A DNA stretch of 64,000 nt, from NCBI RefSeq assembly GCF_030272615.1, contig NC_081415.1, forward strand, positions 604,211,644-604,275,643, given 5' to 3'. This document shows, in pieces, positions 35,766-47,762 of the stretch. Under the pieces are notes generated by a model. The model was given only the letters and a program-made list of their open reading frames with translations, did not search any database and was not told the DNA's origin. Every line of letters starts with the position of its first letter. The stretch's first letter is position 1. The stretch comes from Cryptomeria japonica (Eukaryota > Streptophyta > Pinopsida > Cupressales > Cupressaceae). The position numbers and the translations under genes were made by a program.

Positions 35766-36506
35766 GGTACTCCTATGGTTACAAGTGAGAAATTAACAAA
35801 GGAAGATATATTAGCTCTATTAAATCCTACAAGTTACAATTCTATGATTGGAGGTGTGTTATATTTGACTCGAACTAGACTGGATATAATGAATGGAATT
35901 TGCATTGTATCAAGATACCAAAGTGATCCAAGAGAGAATCATGAGAGTGCAGTTAAAAGGATTTTGAGATATTTACAAGGAACAACCGAATATGGTTTAT
36001 GGTATCCTAAAAATGATGACTTTACACTATGTGCATATACAGATGCAGATTGGGATAGAGATATAGATGACCAAAAAAGCAGATCCAGTGGATCTTTCTT
36101 TCTTGGAAAGAAACTTGTTTCATGGATCAGAAAGAAACAGTCTTGTACTTCTTTATCTATTGTTGAAGCTGAGTATATTGTTGATGCTACTAAGTGTACA
36201 CAAATTCTATGGATGAAACAAATCTTGAAAGACATAAGGATAGACTGTGATGAACCTGTAGTTATTCACTATGATAACTCTACTGCTATTGACATATCAA
36301 AGAATTCGGTATTTCATTCAAAAACAAAGCACATATCAATCAAGTATAACTTTTTGAAGGAAAAGGTAGAAGAAAATGTAGTCAGATTGGTTTATGTGAA
36401 CACTAAAGAGAAAATTGCAAACATCTTCACTAAACCTTTGCCTAGGGAATCATTTCAGTACTTTAGAGACAGATTGGGGATCTCTGCCCCTCCTATAGAG
36501 ACTTAA
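35766..36506 (+). pseudogene. Copia-1 pol, last part (RT end and RNase H)
   Basis: The frame resumes after Gypsy-2 and is open for about 247 codons to TAA. It has SMIGGVLYLTRTRLDIM, YTDADWDRDIDDQKS, SIVEAEYIVDATKCTQ, HYDNSTAIDISKNS and NIFTKPLP, the standard Copia RNase H motifs. This is better preserved than the 5' part of the same gene, but cut off from it by 31 kb. Confidence 0.92.
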
Positions 36507-36933
36507 GTGATGCTGATTGGGATCAGTCTGGTATGAAGTATCAAATCTATTATTCATTCCGGATTGATGAGATGGTGCTACTACTCAGGGGGAGTAGTCA
36601 GCTATGTGGTTCAGAGGATCTATGATTTTTCTTTGATATTTATGTCAGATTTCTGGCATTGATGTCAATGGTGGAGAAACATACATGTGAAAAATAGAGA
36701 TACTAGTCAAAGGGGGAGGAACAATATTTTAGATTAGTTGTATCCCACAAGGGGAGTTTGGTTCAGCTGTATGGATGGTTAATTGGTGCAAAGATAATTC
36801 ATTCACAACTTCATTGATATATCATTTGTGGGAGACTATTAGGTGTCTTCCATTGGGAGAGACTTCTTTGGCATTTCTTGGCACTTGGATGTTTTTCACA
36901 TCTAGTGTTGCCATCAATGCCAAAGGGGGAGAT
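36507..36933 (+). promoter_or_regulatory. Copia-1 3' noncoding region with repeated polypurine tracts
   Basis: G-rich purine runs occur at 36587-36594, 36709-36719, 36749-36756 and 36922-36932, the last adjoining the 3' LTR. GTTGCCATCAATG at 36907-36919 is complementary, with one mismatch, to CATTGATGTCAAC at 36967-36979 inside the LTR. Confidence 0.75.
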
Positions 36934-38128
36934 TGTTGGAAATATGAAGGAATTAATTATGTGTTGCATTGATGTCAACACTAGCTTATCTAGTTGTCTA
37001 CCAGGTTATGGTAGAAAGGTTGGATTGTGATGATGATCAGGAGATTTGTCTCTAGTATGTGGAAATGGTTTGGTTCAGTCATTAATATGGTTCAGATGCA
37101 TGTCACATTCAATAGGTTTGGGATTTGGTGATCTAGAAGCTATCATATGTTCTAGTAATCTTTTTGGTTACTGGTAAGGGTTTTACCGACAAAGCTTTAT
37201 TGAAGGTATTTTGATGGATTTGATAAGTGGTGTTTGTGCAGCTTCTAGAAGGTTCTCAGGATGCTCATGGTTATCATGTTCGTGTTCTAGTTGATTAGTG
37301 GTGTTGCATTTGGCTTATGGTGACCTATTTTAGGTCTGGTGCTATTCTGTGTTATTGACACTTAGGTTATGGACCCGTTTATGTAACGTGTTTGTGGATG
37401 CTCCTTATGCATTATCGGTTGGATTTATTGATTGCATAATGTTGTTTCAGCCTCAGGCCGACTTGGTTTATCATTCGTTTGCGGGTTTATATAATGGATT
37501 CATTGTATGACCTTTTAGGTGGCCAACCTAATTGTTTAGGTCCAGGGTTTGTATAAATATGATGTAGGATCTCTTTGTATATCGTGGTCATAGGATGGTT
37601 ATGGGATTATCTATGTGCAAATAAAGTTGTAATCATATGTAGAGGTTTTGGTTGATCATAAGTGACCGAATTGGGTTTGTGTAAGAGCTTTAAGACCTCT
37701 TGTATTGAGCTTAACTCGAACTCTACTAAGTCATAGGAGATGTTATTCTTGTAGTTCACTCATCTTTCCAGATTGTAGTCTGAAGATTTCTTGTAGTCAG
37801 TGAGGCTCCTTAGTGATGAGAAGTGCACTCTATGCAGTTTTCCTTCCTGCATGTACATGACCCTTATTGTAATCACGTACTTACTATAGAAGTATCATCT
37901 GACTATGGGTAGGGTTTCCCACCATGGTTTTTCCCTTTACTGGGTTTTCCACGTACAAATCTTTGTGTTATGTTTTGTGGATACATGGTAAATGTTTTAT
38001 GATTTATATTTATGCTTAATTTATATATCTTCTATTCCGATAAAAAAATTTAATTGATTAAAGTTTCATAATTTGTTGACAACCGATTGACCCCCCACCC
38101 CCTCTGTTGTCCACCAGTTATCCTAACA
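36934..38128 (+). repeat. 3' LTR of Copia-1
   Basis: It matches 71-1260. It has TATAAATAT at 37552-37560, a U5 box at 37906-37972 and a C-rich run near 38091-38102. It ends TATCCTAACA. Confidence 0.88.
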
Positions 38129-38133
38129 CAGAC

Positions 38134-40148
38134 TTCATTCAATCCAACCCCATTCAATCAAATCTTGAAACAACCAAGGACCCAACAACAACCAATCATC
38201 CAACATTTCATGCCAACACAACCAATGACTGAACATATATAGCCAATAGGCCAACATGTCCAACCAACACAAACAAAGGTATAATTTCAACAATATTCTC
38301 AACCAAATACACAATGTCAAGAATTTGTTCAATGAATTGTGGAGTACCAAAAACAATGTAATTCAACAAATCAGTATCAATAGCTACAACCAAACATTCA
38401 AAAACAAAGGTTGCAACTCACACGAAGAAAAATTTCAAACATGTCAAACCAATTCAAGCAAGTCCAAAATCCAATATCATTCAACCAAAAACCAATTCCA
38501 AATCAAAGTGTAACACCAAATAGATACCAAATACCTTTCAAATAAATCCAAAATCTAAACCCAACCATTCCAAAACCTTGCAAGGATTCAAATGAATCTC
38601 CAAAGAAAGGTGGCTCTATTACAAAGTTCTTAAAGAGATTCCTAAGTGAATCTTCTGAAAAAGATCAAAATTATATACCCATTGCTAGAAATGGATCACC
38701 ATCCCCTCATAAGAAAATTGACTGTCCAGTCACATATATTCCTACACCTTTTGAATCTTTGCAAGAACCTTCCATATAATCCTCATAAAATGATACACCT
38801 AAGGATGAAATCTCCCAAGGGCTATCCACAATTGACTGCCCAATTAATCCAAATCATGATGCAAGTCCCTTCCATGCTTTAGAAATGCTAGACCCAATTC
38901 CACTGTGTTCTTCATTTTCCATCAAACCTATTGCAAAGGACCCTATTCAAAGTTTGTCTCCCCCATGTCAAAGTATTGATTCCTTGCACACATGTTCAAA
39001 ATCATAAACCATGTCAAGAGGATGATTTAAAGCACCAAGAAACGAGTCCTAAAATAAATCAAGATCAAGATCCTGAAACTTTATCATCCCCTCCAATTGT
39101 TAACCAGGATCCCATCTTCCCAAATATTCATGATGATCCCCCTATTCCTTTCCAAGAACACCACACCTTTTCAAATCCCACTCCACTCCGTAAGAAAGAT
39201 CAAGATATCCCCTCTGTTCTTTTTGATAATCCCATTGAAAGTCAAAAGAATAGTACCTTTAAAGAGGAATCTAATAATCTTCTTCCTTGTCAAGATCAAA
39301 TTATCCCTTTAGATCCACCACAAGATTCTCTTGTTCCTCCATATAGAATCCAAGATCTCAGTTCTTTCGACAATCCCATTATTCCTCCAATTCCATCTCA
39401 TGAAGAGACTATCATTGATCCTAATGCCCCTCATGATCCTAGTCTCCCTCATGATCCAAACATATTTGTGCAAGATGTTCATGAATCCCCTACATGCATA
39501 ATTGGTTCCTCCACTTTGGTCCAGCCTGATCCACTTCATGCTTCCATTATTCTCATTATATCACGTCCACCTCATGATGGACTCACATCTTCTTCCCAAA
39601 GCAAATAGTATCCTACGGGTCAAAATATTCATAAAGGAAAAGGGGTAGACCTTCATAAGAAAGAACCCTTCCACATCAAATAAAATCCTAATGGTCATGG
39701 CCTCAGTGATATTCCTCAAGATGTTGGTATCCATATCAAACCTGAATCCAAACATGTGCCTTCGTCTTCATCCCTTCCATCCATTTTAGGTCCTTATATC
39801 CCTTCATCTTGTATGTAGGATCAACAAAGGAACAAATCTTTAAGAACCTTCCACCTATCCAAAAGACCTTCATATCATTCCTATCCATCCACAGATTCCT
39901 TTCCTTCTCCAAGCAATTTCGATGCCAAGCACAAAAGTCATAAGTCTAGCAATCCACATATATTCAAGGATCAACATGTGCAATCTAATCAACATGTCAA
40001 AACAAATAAAAATATGATGCAAAAAGAAAAAGTAATGTCCAAAAGGCCACTGAGGGTCACTGAGCAAATAAAAACAAAGTCAAAATGTATATGGGTTCCT
40101 AAATCCCTTGTGCAAGCAATGCATTCCAAGGAACCACATTTCGAGTAA
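38134..40148 (+). pseudogene. Gln/Asn/Pro-rich reading frame, unclassified
   Basis: From 38135 to about 38998 one frame reads a Gln/Asn/Pro-rich low-complexity protein with a few stops and the ordered patch GSITKFLKRFLSESSEKD. A one-base shift near 38998 leads into a frame open from 38931 to 39608. That frame continues past single stops at 39606, near 39682 and near 39818 to TAA at 40146. Its last part reads KSKCIWVPKSLVQAMHSKEP. Proline, aspartate and serine dominate the second half. No domain is recognised. It may be the linker region of an old retroelement polyprotein or a decayed plant gene. Copia-1 interrupts it. Confidence 0.45.
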
Positions 40149-41896
40149 CCTTGTGCTGTGATTTTCATCCCATAATCCACTTGCTTTTCACTTGCATTTG
40201 TGTTTGTAGGTGAGATCCACATCCAATTCGAAGGTGAAAGAAGCACAATGGAGGTCAATGGAGGCAACATCTGCATTTTGGTTTGAACTTTTATTTGATG
40301 TTTGTCTTTCATTCTTCTATTGATTGAATTAGGAATTTTTATCATAGCTAATTAGGTTTGTGGTCGGCTAATGTTTATGCTTTTGATGTTTATTCCAATT
40401 TTCCGAGTTACAATAATAAATGGATATTTTTACATAAGGTGGACTATCTAGGAGAAGTTTGCGCAGATGATTTAGGATAAAAAAATTTGTGTGGATGAAT
40501 AGTGTTTTCATTAACTAAATAATAAAATATCATTTAATTTATAATAGGATAAGAATGATATAGTTAAGATTGTATTCAATCAATTGTATAGAAAATGGTT
40601 AGGTAATGAAAATTGTGAATTTTAAATATGTCTACAAATTCATTTACAATGTATTTGACAAACATGAAAAATAAAGTCAAGAAAAAAATTGGAATAACAT
40701 TTAAGTACAAGATTCTTTAAGCTTTTTGACAAATTTAAGACTCCCATTTGCCTAACTCTAAGACAATCCTCACAAAATTTTCGAGGCAATCTAATTCTAA
40801 GCTAGAAACATTAGCACTTTTCCATCTCGAAAAAATTCTTAATCATTGTTATTATTTTTGTAATTTTCATCTTTAAAGTTATATTTTAATGCTTGAATTG
40901 TAATGATGAATATGATTTATAGTGGGCTAGAAGCATTTTATGAGCAATCACACCTATGGATTTATAGCAATGAGAGGATTAAAAATTTGAAGCTTAATAT
41001 TATTTATTTTTATTCTTTGATAATTAAAGCCTTTGGTGTTTTTTAAGAACTAAAAAGAAAATAATAATTTTCTTACAAATAGTTCGAAGTAAAATGATAC
41101 ATCTAGAAGCATTAATAAAAGACAAAAATATTAAAAAGTTTGCAAATTTAAATTTTATAATATTAATGACAACAGATACTAAAAACTAGTTGAATTATTT
41201 CTTAAAAATAATTAATGCTCACAACTGTAAATACATGACGTGTGGCATGAATATCTGCTGAACCATACAGAAATTTTCAACTCCACTTGAAAGAGACTCT
41301 CTGAGAAAAAAACACCTCCTATTTCGAAAGATAAGATTCCAATAATCTATACAATAGCTGTTAAAACTCGTCCCCTATATTTGATAAAGTCGCTCTGTGA
41401 AAGATGGTCATTACCTATTAGGAATAATTTTCTACTGTACAATCTGTTGTAAATGTTAACTTTGTTTCATTGACAGAGTTTGTCAATGAAAACAGAGCGA
41501 TCTATGATGAATTAAAATCAGAGGAAACAAATAGACAATTTAAATCAGAAAAAACGTAAGTTATGTGTATATGATGAATTAAATAACATTGTTAGTGACT
41601 GACATTTTCGACTTAAAATTAATTTTGTAAAATACTAATAATCAAATATACCAATTAACAATTGTACGATGTAGAGTTCGTGTGCAAGATGGCAGAAAGA
41701 CCATCCGGTACTCACGGGGACTTGAAACGTGGTCGCTCGATGTCACGTTGGAAATATAAATACAAGTTATTTTCTAAAATTGGATAACATAGAATATATT
41801 GTCCGCTTTGATTTAAGGGGAAAGAATAATTTAGAAAAATATATAAAGTTTTTTACATATTATTTGTTTAATAAAAAATATTTAAATGATAATTAA
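40149..41896 (+). other. AT-rich intergenic DNA
   Basis: I found no frame, terminal repeat, or similarity to other parts of the window. Confidence 0.6.
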
Positions 41897-41897
41897 T

Positions 41898-42042
41898 TTT
41901 TTTTTTATGAATAGGTCTTCTCTATTAAAAATTAACGTTAAAGTACATATTCACAAAAAAAGGTCAGGGATACGAGATCAGTTCACGAGATTCATACGAC
42001 AAGAAGCCGAAGCCATAAAACAAAACTATTCATAAAAAAAAA
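41898..42042. repeat. 17-base inverted repeat at the LINE-A 3' end
   Basis: TTTTTTTTTATGAATAG at 41898-41914 is a perfect inverted copy of 42026-42042. The arms enclose 111 bases. It could be a foldback insertion or a structure of the LINE 3' end. Confidence 0.6.
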
Positions 42043-42047
42043 CTGCC

Positions 42048-45000
42048 TCAGGCAGCCAAAGCAGTGGTAGTTGAGGGGGAAAGATCTTGATCATCTTTCT
42101 TGCCCCAAACATTAGCGGGGCCAAGGGTTAGGGGTTGGGTTCGACATGGACCACCCGTCTTCTTCTTCTTTTTCTTCTTCTCCTTCCTCCCTCTTGGGGG
42201 CGAAACAGGCAGAGTAAGATCAGGAAATTTAGAGGTGGTGGCAACTGGCCACCCAGAATCATCACCGCCAGCAGGAGCCAAAGTAATAGGAGCAACAAAA
42301 GGCCACCCCGAGGCAATGCCACAACGCAGAGGAGAAGCCGAGCGATGCCCCCACGCATTGCCTTCCCCACCTAAGGAGCAATGAGGGACCTAGGACCGCG
42401 GGGTCTCGAAGCGGCGGGAAGAGGAGCTTCGGCCACAGGGCAGAGTGTGGTCGACAGAAACAGAATACGACGTCACTTTGGCAACCGTACAAGGGGCATT
42501 ACCCCAATGCTGAAGGAGCTCATGTACGTGGCCCACCTCGAGAGCCACTTTATTAGCTTGCACCTGAATCTGGATTAAAACATTATTACAAATGCATGCT
42601 TTAGCATAAATCGAGACATTAATATCCAAAGATTAGTGAGTGATAAGAACAACATTTTTATCTTTCCAAAGAGTAAATAGGATCTCCATTCTGAAAGGAT
42701 TCCATATCCGGAAAAACTTGTAGGGGATTCTAGGTGAATCACCCAGAAGAGCCATATGCCAAGAAAAGAGCTCAAGCCAAAATGTGCAAAAGAAATCATG
42801 GATCTAGCTCTAATACTGTTGATCTCTTCTATAGAACCAAAAAATGTGCATAAATGTTTCTAAGTGTCAACAAAAAAGGCATTGGGGTCAGGAGCCCCCA
42901 AATGCTTAAGTCTGGAACCCAAAAGAACACACCAAGCAAAGTGTGCAATCTTGTGTTCGGTGGTGGTGGACCACACAAAAAGAAACCTAAGTCTCCAGGA
43001 TTTCAGAGAAGACTGCAAATACCACTGCTAGTTAAGAATATTGCCCATAGGCAAGTGTGGCACCAACAGGAGATAACCCATTTTGGGTTTATAACTGGTG
43101 AGAGGACTCCAAAGACACCATTTCCAATCCTTCCACCAAGGTCTGACAGATTGAGTGCCAAGCTTATATAACATGTGTAAGGTAAAGGCCGACACCACGA
43201 GGTCATATATCTGTCAATCTAGTTGAGATAGATGAAACTGGACCTGGTGGTCATCCCATGATCGAATACTCATAGAAACTTTGGAAAACAAGTCCTTAGG
43301 TGTTTGAATGCCATATTTGTGAAAATGTAGAGCACTAAAACCTTGGATTTTAGCCAGCGGAAACCCTTGTAGATGAAAAAGAGGCGACCACTTGACGTTG
43401 TGTCGATTCATGGAAATCCCATCATGAAAACCATCACCAGCTCACTGAAGCCAAGGCTTAATAGCATCCCAAGCTCACTAGATACTTTTAACAACAAAAC
43501 TAACCTGGATCTGAACTGGGTCTTTCATAATGGGAAGGGTTTGAAAACCAATCTCATTCCAAGTTGGTCTCTTGGCAGAAAAACTAGAAGAAATACAATG
43601 CTCAAGAAGGATTTTCCAAGCCTCGTCACCAGATAAGGCTCTGATGATCCATTTAGCATATAAATAAAGATCTTGCTTTTGGATATAAAGAAGGTCAAGC
43701 CCTCCAGACTCCTTGGGAAGACAACAATATTCTCAAGAGACTCTATGAAAACCTTGATGGTCAGAAGCAGAGGCTCAAAGAAAAGCCTGCAAAAGTCTTT
43801 CCAACTTCATATAAGAGGCCTTGGAGGGAGCCCAACATGAAGAGTAGTAGACATGAGTAGAAGCCAAAACCTTCGAGCAAATTTTAAATTTTCCAGCTAC
43901 AGAGAGAGGCCTGGTTATCCAGTAGGCTAATTTCTTCTCAATCCTGGCTAAAACAGTATTCCAAAGATCCACAGGTGAAGATTGAAAGACAAAAGGAATT
44001 CTTAGAAAGTGAAAGATTTTGCCATGATGAATCCATTTCCAGCCAAATTGAAGCATCCAAGGGGGGGCAGTAAGGAAAGACTATTTGTAGCATTGCATCT
44101 TGTGCCATTGAATGGCAGAGCCGGAAGCCAAGCAAAAAGTGTCATTGAGACAATGATGAGAAGCCTAAACATTTTTCTTTTCCTTAATGATAGTGAGAAA
44201 GGAGTCATCCACAAAATGGCCACTGACAAGTTGAGAAGGTGATTCAAGCAGGGAAATTCCATGGACATGACTAGTAGAAATTGCATTAGCAAGAAAGTAC
44301 CCAAAACCCTCTGCCACAAGAAAGTATAAGGCAGGAGTCAGAGGATAGCCTTGGCGAATGGATCTGAAAAGGCCAAAAGCCTCATATTGACGGCCATTGA
44401 TGGTGATGCAGGCCGAGGCATCTCCGAATAACATTTGGATAGACTAAATGAACATGGGGCCGAAGCCAAGAGTTTTGAGCATAGCCAAAATAAATGGCCA
44501 CTCAATGTGTTCATATTCCTTAGCAAAGTCAATCTTGAGATAGATAACCCATTACTTCGAGCATCGAGCATATTCCATCCCTTACGAAATAGCAATAATA
44601 TTATTGAGAATAAACATGGACTTGATAAATCCAGTCTGCTCTGGTCAAACAATCAAAGGCAAGAGATGACGAATCTTGAGAGCCAAGGCTTCGGAAATGA
44701 TCTTCTATGAGACATTGAGAAAGGTAATAGGCCTCCAATTGCTAATGTCCTCTGGATCCACAGGCTTAGGGATAAACTTAATGTTGGCTTTGTTAATAAT
44801 CTTTCCCAAGGAATAAGAATGAAAATCTTCAAGGTAGACCTTATGAAGGTCGGGACCAACACAAGGCCAACAGGATTTGTAAAACTCGCAAGGGAAGCCA
44901 TGACACCCTGTGGCTTTATAATTCACCCTAGAGAAAACAATGTCCTTGAGGTCATCAATGGTCAGAAATTGATCACAAAATGTCTGTTGAGCCTCTAAAA

Positions 45001-45619
45001 TCCTTTTGCATACAACAACTAAACAATCAAGCATAGCTTGGTCTCTAGCCAAAGAGTTTCACAGTGTTGTGAACACCTTCTCATAATGTCGAACAAAAGC
45101 TTGAAGAATATAAGGAAGCTTGGTGAGAACAATATGATCCTCTTTGATTTTCTTAATCCCTATAGAGGTATGATGAGTGTGCAAAGCTAGAAAAAATTCT
45201 TTGGAGGCTTTATTGCCCACCTTAAGCCAATGCAATCTGGCTTTGATTTGAGCTCCTTTAGTAGAGTAATTATCTACAACTTGTTTTTGATGGCGGAGCT
45301 GGGATAACCGAAGTTGCAAGTTAAAATCAAAAGGATTCGAAGCCAGAGCTTCTATGGCAACACAAAGATCTTTGGGGAATGCATCATATGAGCACTTGCA
45401 GTACATGGCAAGTTGTTTGTCATAAATGTGCATAAACCTCGTAGAGTGGGTAATGGCATCATTCCACCATGCAATCCAACCAATATGCATGAAACCAACA
45501 ATTTTAGCTTCCTAGAGGTAGAGAACATCCAAACCATAAACACATTGATGAACATCTCTAATAGAATACTTTTTGGTGAGTTTTGTGAGACCTCGAACAT
45601 TCCATGAGATGTAGTTCAT
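42048..45619 (-). pseudogene. LINE-A ORF2 (reverse transcriptase)
   Basis: The frame starts MNYISWNVRGL, the endonuclease N-terminus. Near 45484 it jumps in frame to sequence downstream of the endonuclease core. RT follows: the entry motif near 44915, NWRPITFLNVS (44735), SIRQGYPLTPALY near 44360 and the catalytic FVDDSF near 44215. A single frame with about ten stops runs from 45619 to 43214. The zf-RVT-like C-terminus (43200-42850) is frame-shifted. The Lys/Pro-rich tail (42629-42048) ends TTTALAA. ORF2 would normally nick DNA and reverse-transcribe the LINE RNA at the target. Confidence 0.85.
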
Positions 45620-45735
45620 GAAAAATATTGCATATCCTCCTCATCCCCAAGAGAAGAGAAGCTATTGCACAAAAAATCTCAACTAAAACCAGGAAGAGAG
45701 TCCCCACCAGAAATAACTCTTCGCTTCTCAGAACT

Positions 45736-47762
45736 TCTAGTAGGAGCCAAAGTAATAGAAGCAATAGAAGGCCACCTCGAGGAAATGCCACAATGTGAAG
45801 GAGAAGCTGAGTGACGCCTCCACAAATTGCCTTCCCCACTAGAGGATTGAAAATGAACCTAGGGCCGTAGGGTCTCAGAGCTGTGGGTAGAGGAGCTTCG
45901 GCCACAGGGTAGAGTGTGGTCGACAAAAAGAGAATCCGGTGGCACTTTGGCAATTGTACAAGGGGCATTACCCCAATGTTGAAGGAGCTCATGTAAGTGG
46001 CCCACCTCGAGAGCCACTTTATCAACTTGCACCTCAATCTTCATTAAAACATTATTACAAATGCATGCTTTAGCATAAAGAGAGACATTAATATCCAAAG
46101 AGTTGTTAGTGATAAGAACAACATTTCTATCTTTCCAAAGAGTAAATAGGATCTCCATTCTGAAAGGATGGCATATCCGGAAAAACTTGTAGGGGATTCT
46201 AGGTGAATCACCTAGAAGAGCCAGATGCCAAGAAAATGGCTAAGGCCAAAATGTCTGGAAGAAATCATGGATCTAGCTCCAATATTGTTGATCTCTTCTA
46301 TAGAAACAAAAATATATGCATAAATGTTTCTAGGTGTCCACCAAAAAGGCACCAGGGGTCAGGAGCCCCCAAATGCTTAAGTCTGGTACCCATAGGCAAC
46401 CCCTAAAAAAGAACACATCAAGAAAAGTGTGCAATCTTGGGTTCGGTGGTGGTGGACCACACAAAAAGAAACCTACGTCTCTAGAATTGCGGAGAAGACT
46501 ACAAATGCCACTACTAGTTAAGAATATTGACCATAGGCAAGTGTGATACCAACTAGAGATAACCCATTTTGGGTTTATAACTGGTGAGAGGATTCCGAGG
46601 ATACCACTTCCTATCCTTCCACCAAGGTACAAAAGATTGAATGCCAAGCTTATATAACATGTGTGAGGGAAAGGCCGACACCAGGAGGTCATATATCTGT
46701 CGATCTGGTCGAGATAGATGAAACTGGACCTAGAGGTCATGCCATGATCGAGTACTCATTGAAACTCTGGAGAACAAGTCCTTAGGTGTTTGAATTCCAT
46801 GTTTGTGAAAATGCAGAGCATGAACACCTTAGATTTTAGCCAGTGGAAACCTTTGTACATGAAAAAGCGGCGACCACCAGAGGTTGTGTCGATTCATGGA
46901 AATCCCATCATGAAAACCATTACTAGCCCACTGAAGCCAAGGCTTAATAGCATCCCAAGCTCGCAAGATACTTTTAACAACAAAAGTACCCTGGATCTAA
47001 ACTGGGTGTTTCATAATGAGAAGGGTTTGAAAACTAATCCCATTCTAGGCTAGCCTATTGGTAGAAAAACAAGAAGAAATACAATGTTGAAGAAGGATTT
47101 TGCAAGCCTCGTCGCTAGATAAGGCTCTGATGATCCATTTAGCATATAAAGCAAGACCTTGCTTCTGGCTAGAAATAAGGTCAAGCCCTCTAGACTCCTT
47201 GGGAAGGAAACAATATTCTCAAGAGACTCTATGAAAACCTTGATGGTCAGAAATAGAGGCCCAAAGAAAAGCCCACAAAAGTCTTTCCAACTTCATATAA
47301 GAGGCCTTGGAGGGATTCCAACATGAAGAGTAGTAGACATGAGTAGCAGCCAAAACCTTCGAGAAAATTTAAAATTTTCCAGCTAGAGAGAGAGGCTTGG
47401 TTATCCAGTAGGCTAATTTCTTCTATATCCTGGCTAAAAAAGTATTCCAAAGATCCACATGCGAAGCTTGAAAGACAAAAGGAATTCCTAGAGAGTGAAA
47501 TATTTCGCCATGATGAAGCCATTTCCAGCCAAATTGAAGCATCCAAGGCAAGGTGGGAAGGAAAGACTGTCTATAACATTGCATCTTGTGCCATTGAATG
47601 GCAGAGCCGGAAGCAAAGCAAAAAGTTTCATTGAGACATTAACAAGAAGCCTGAACATTTTTCTCTTCCTTAATGATAGTGAGAAAGGAGTAGTCCACAA
47701 AATGGTCATTGACAAGTTGAGAAGGTGACTTAGGCAAGGAAATTCCATTGACATGACTAGTA
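45736..47762 (-). pseudogene. LINE-B ORF2, 3' part
   Basis: This continues the ORF2 interrupted at 54475 by Copia-5 and corresponds to LINE-A 44275-42262. It includes the damaged catalytic motif (FVDY near 47700), the thumb region and the zf-RVT-like C-terminus around 46740-46330. It stops in the Ser/Pro-rich tail, where the sequence switches near 45735 to the end of ORF1 of LINE-A. Many stops. Confidence 0.8.

Larger units (their letters stand above)
71..38128 (+). mobile_element. Copia-1: degraded Ty1/Copia LTR retrotransposon, split by nested insertions
   Basis: The element starts TGTTGG at 71 and ends CA near 38128. It is flanked by CAAAC (66-70) and CAGAC (38129-38133), an imperfect five-base duplication. 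Domain order is Gag, protease, integrase, reverse transcriptase, RNase H, which is diagnostic of Copia. The RT-RNase H region is cut at 4745-35765 by a 31-kb minus-strand Gypsy flanked by GGTAC. The element's own DNA is about 7.0 kb, close to the 6.7 kb of its relative Copia-5, which serves as the uninterrupted reference. It is the oldest insertion in the nest and carries many stops. Confidence 0.93.
41897..45735 (-). mobile_element. LINE-A: L1-type non-LTR retrotransposon, 5'-truncated, endonuclease core deleted
   Basis: It is read on the minus strand from a remnant of ORF1 (45735-45620) through ORF2 (ATG 45619 to stop 42048). A 3' region of about 150 bases ends in an A-run (41897-41906 as T on the plus strand). 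Its 5' end is fused to the 3' part of LINE-B. The two copies are closely similar over the RT and C-terminal regions. Flanking target duplications were not found. Confidence 0.85.

Noticed and set aside
38134-40148. An intact host gene encoding a Pro-rich protein
   Set aside because: Frameshift near 38998, several stops, and interruption by a 38-kb element; at best a pseudogene, and a repeat origin is not excluded.
41898-42042. A MITE based on the 17-base inverted repeat
   Set aside because: The arms are mostly A/T homopolymer, no flanking duplication is visible, and the block coincides with the expected LINE 3' end. It is kept only as an observation.
42100-42492. Several overlapping 75-95 codon frames on both strands in a GC-rich patch
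   Set aside because: They overlap the ORF2 tail of LINE-A, whose frame on the minus strand is supported by the second LINE copy; the others are shadows.
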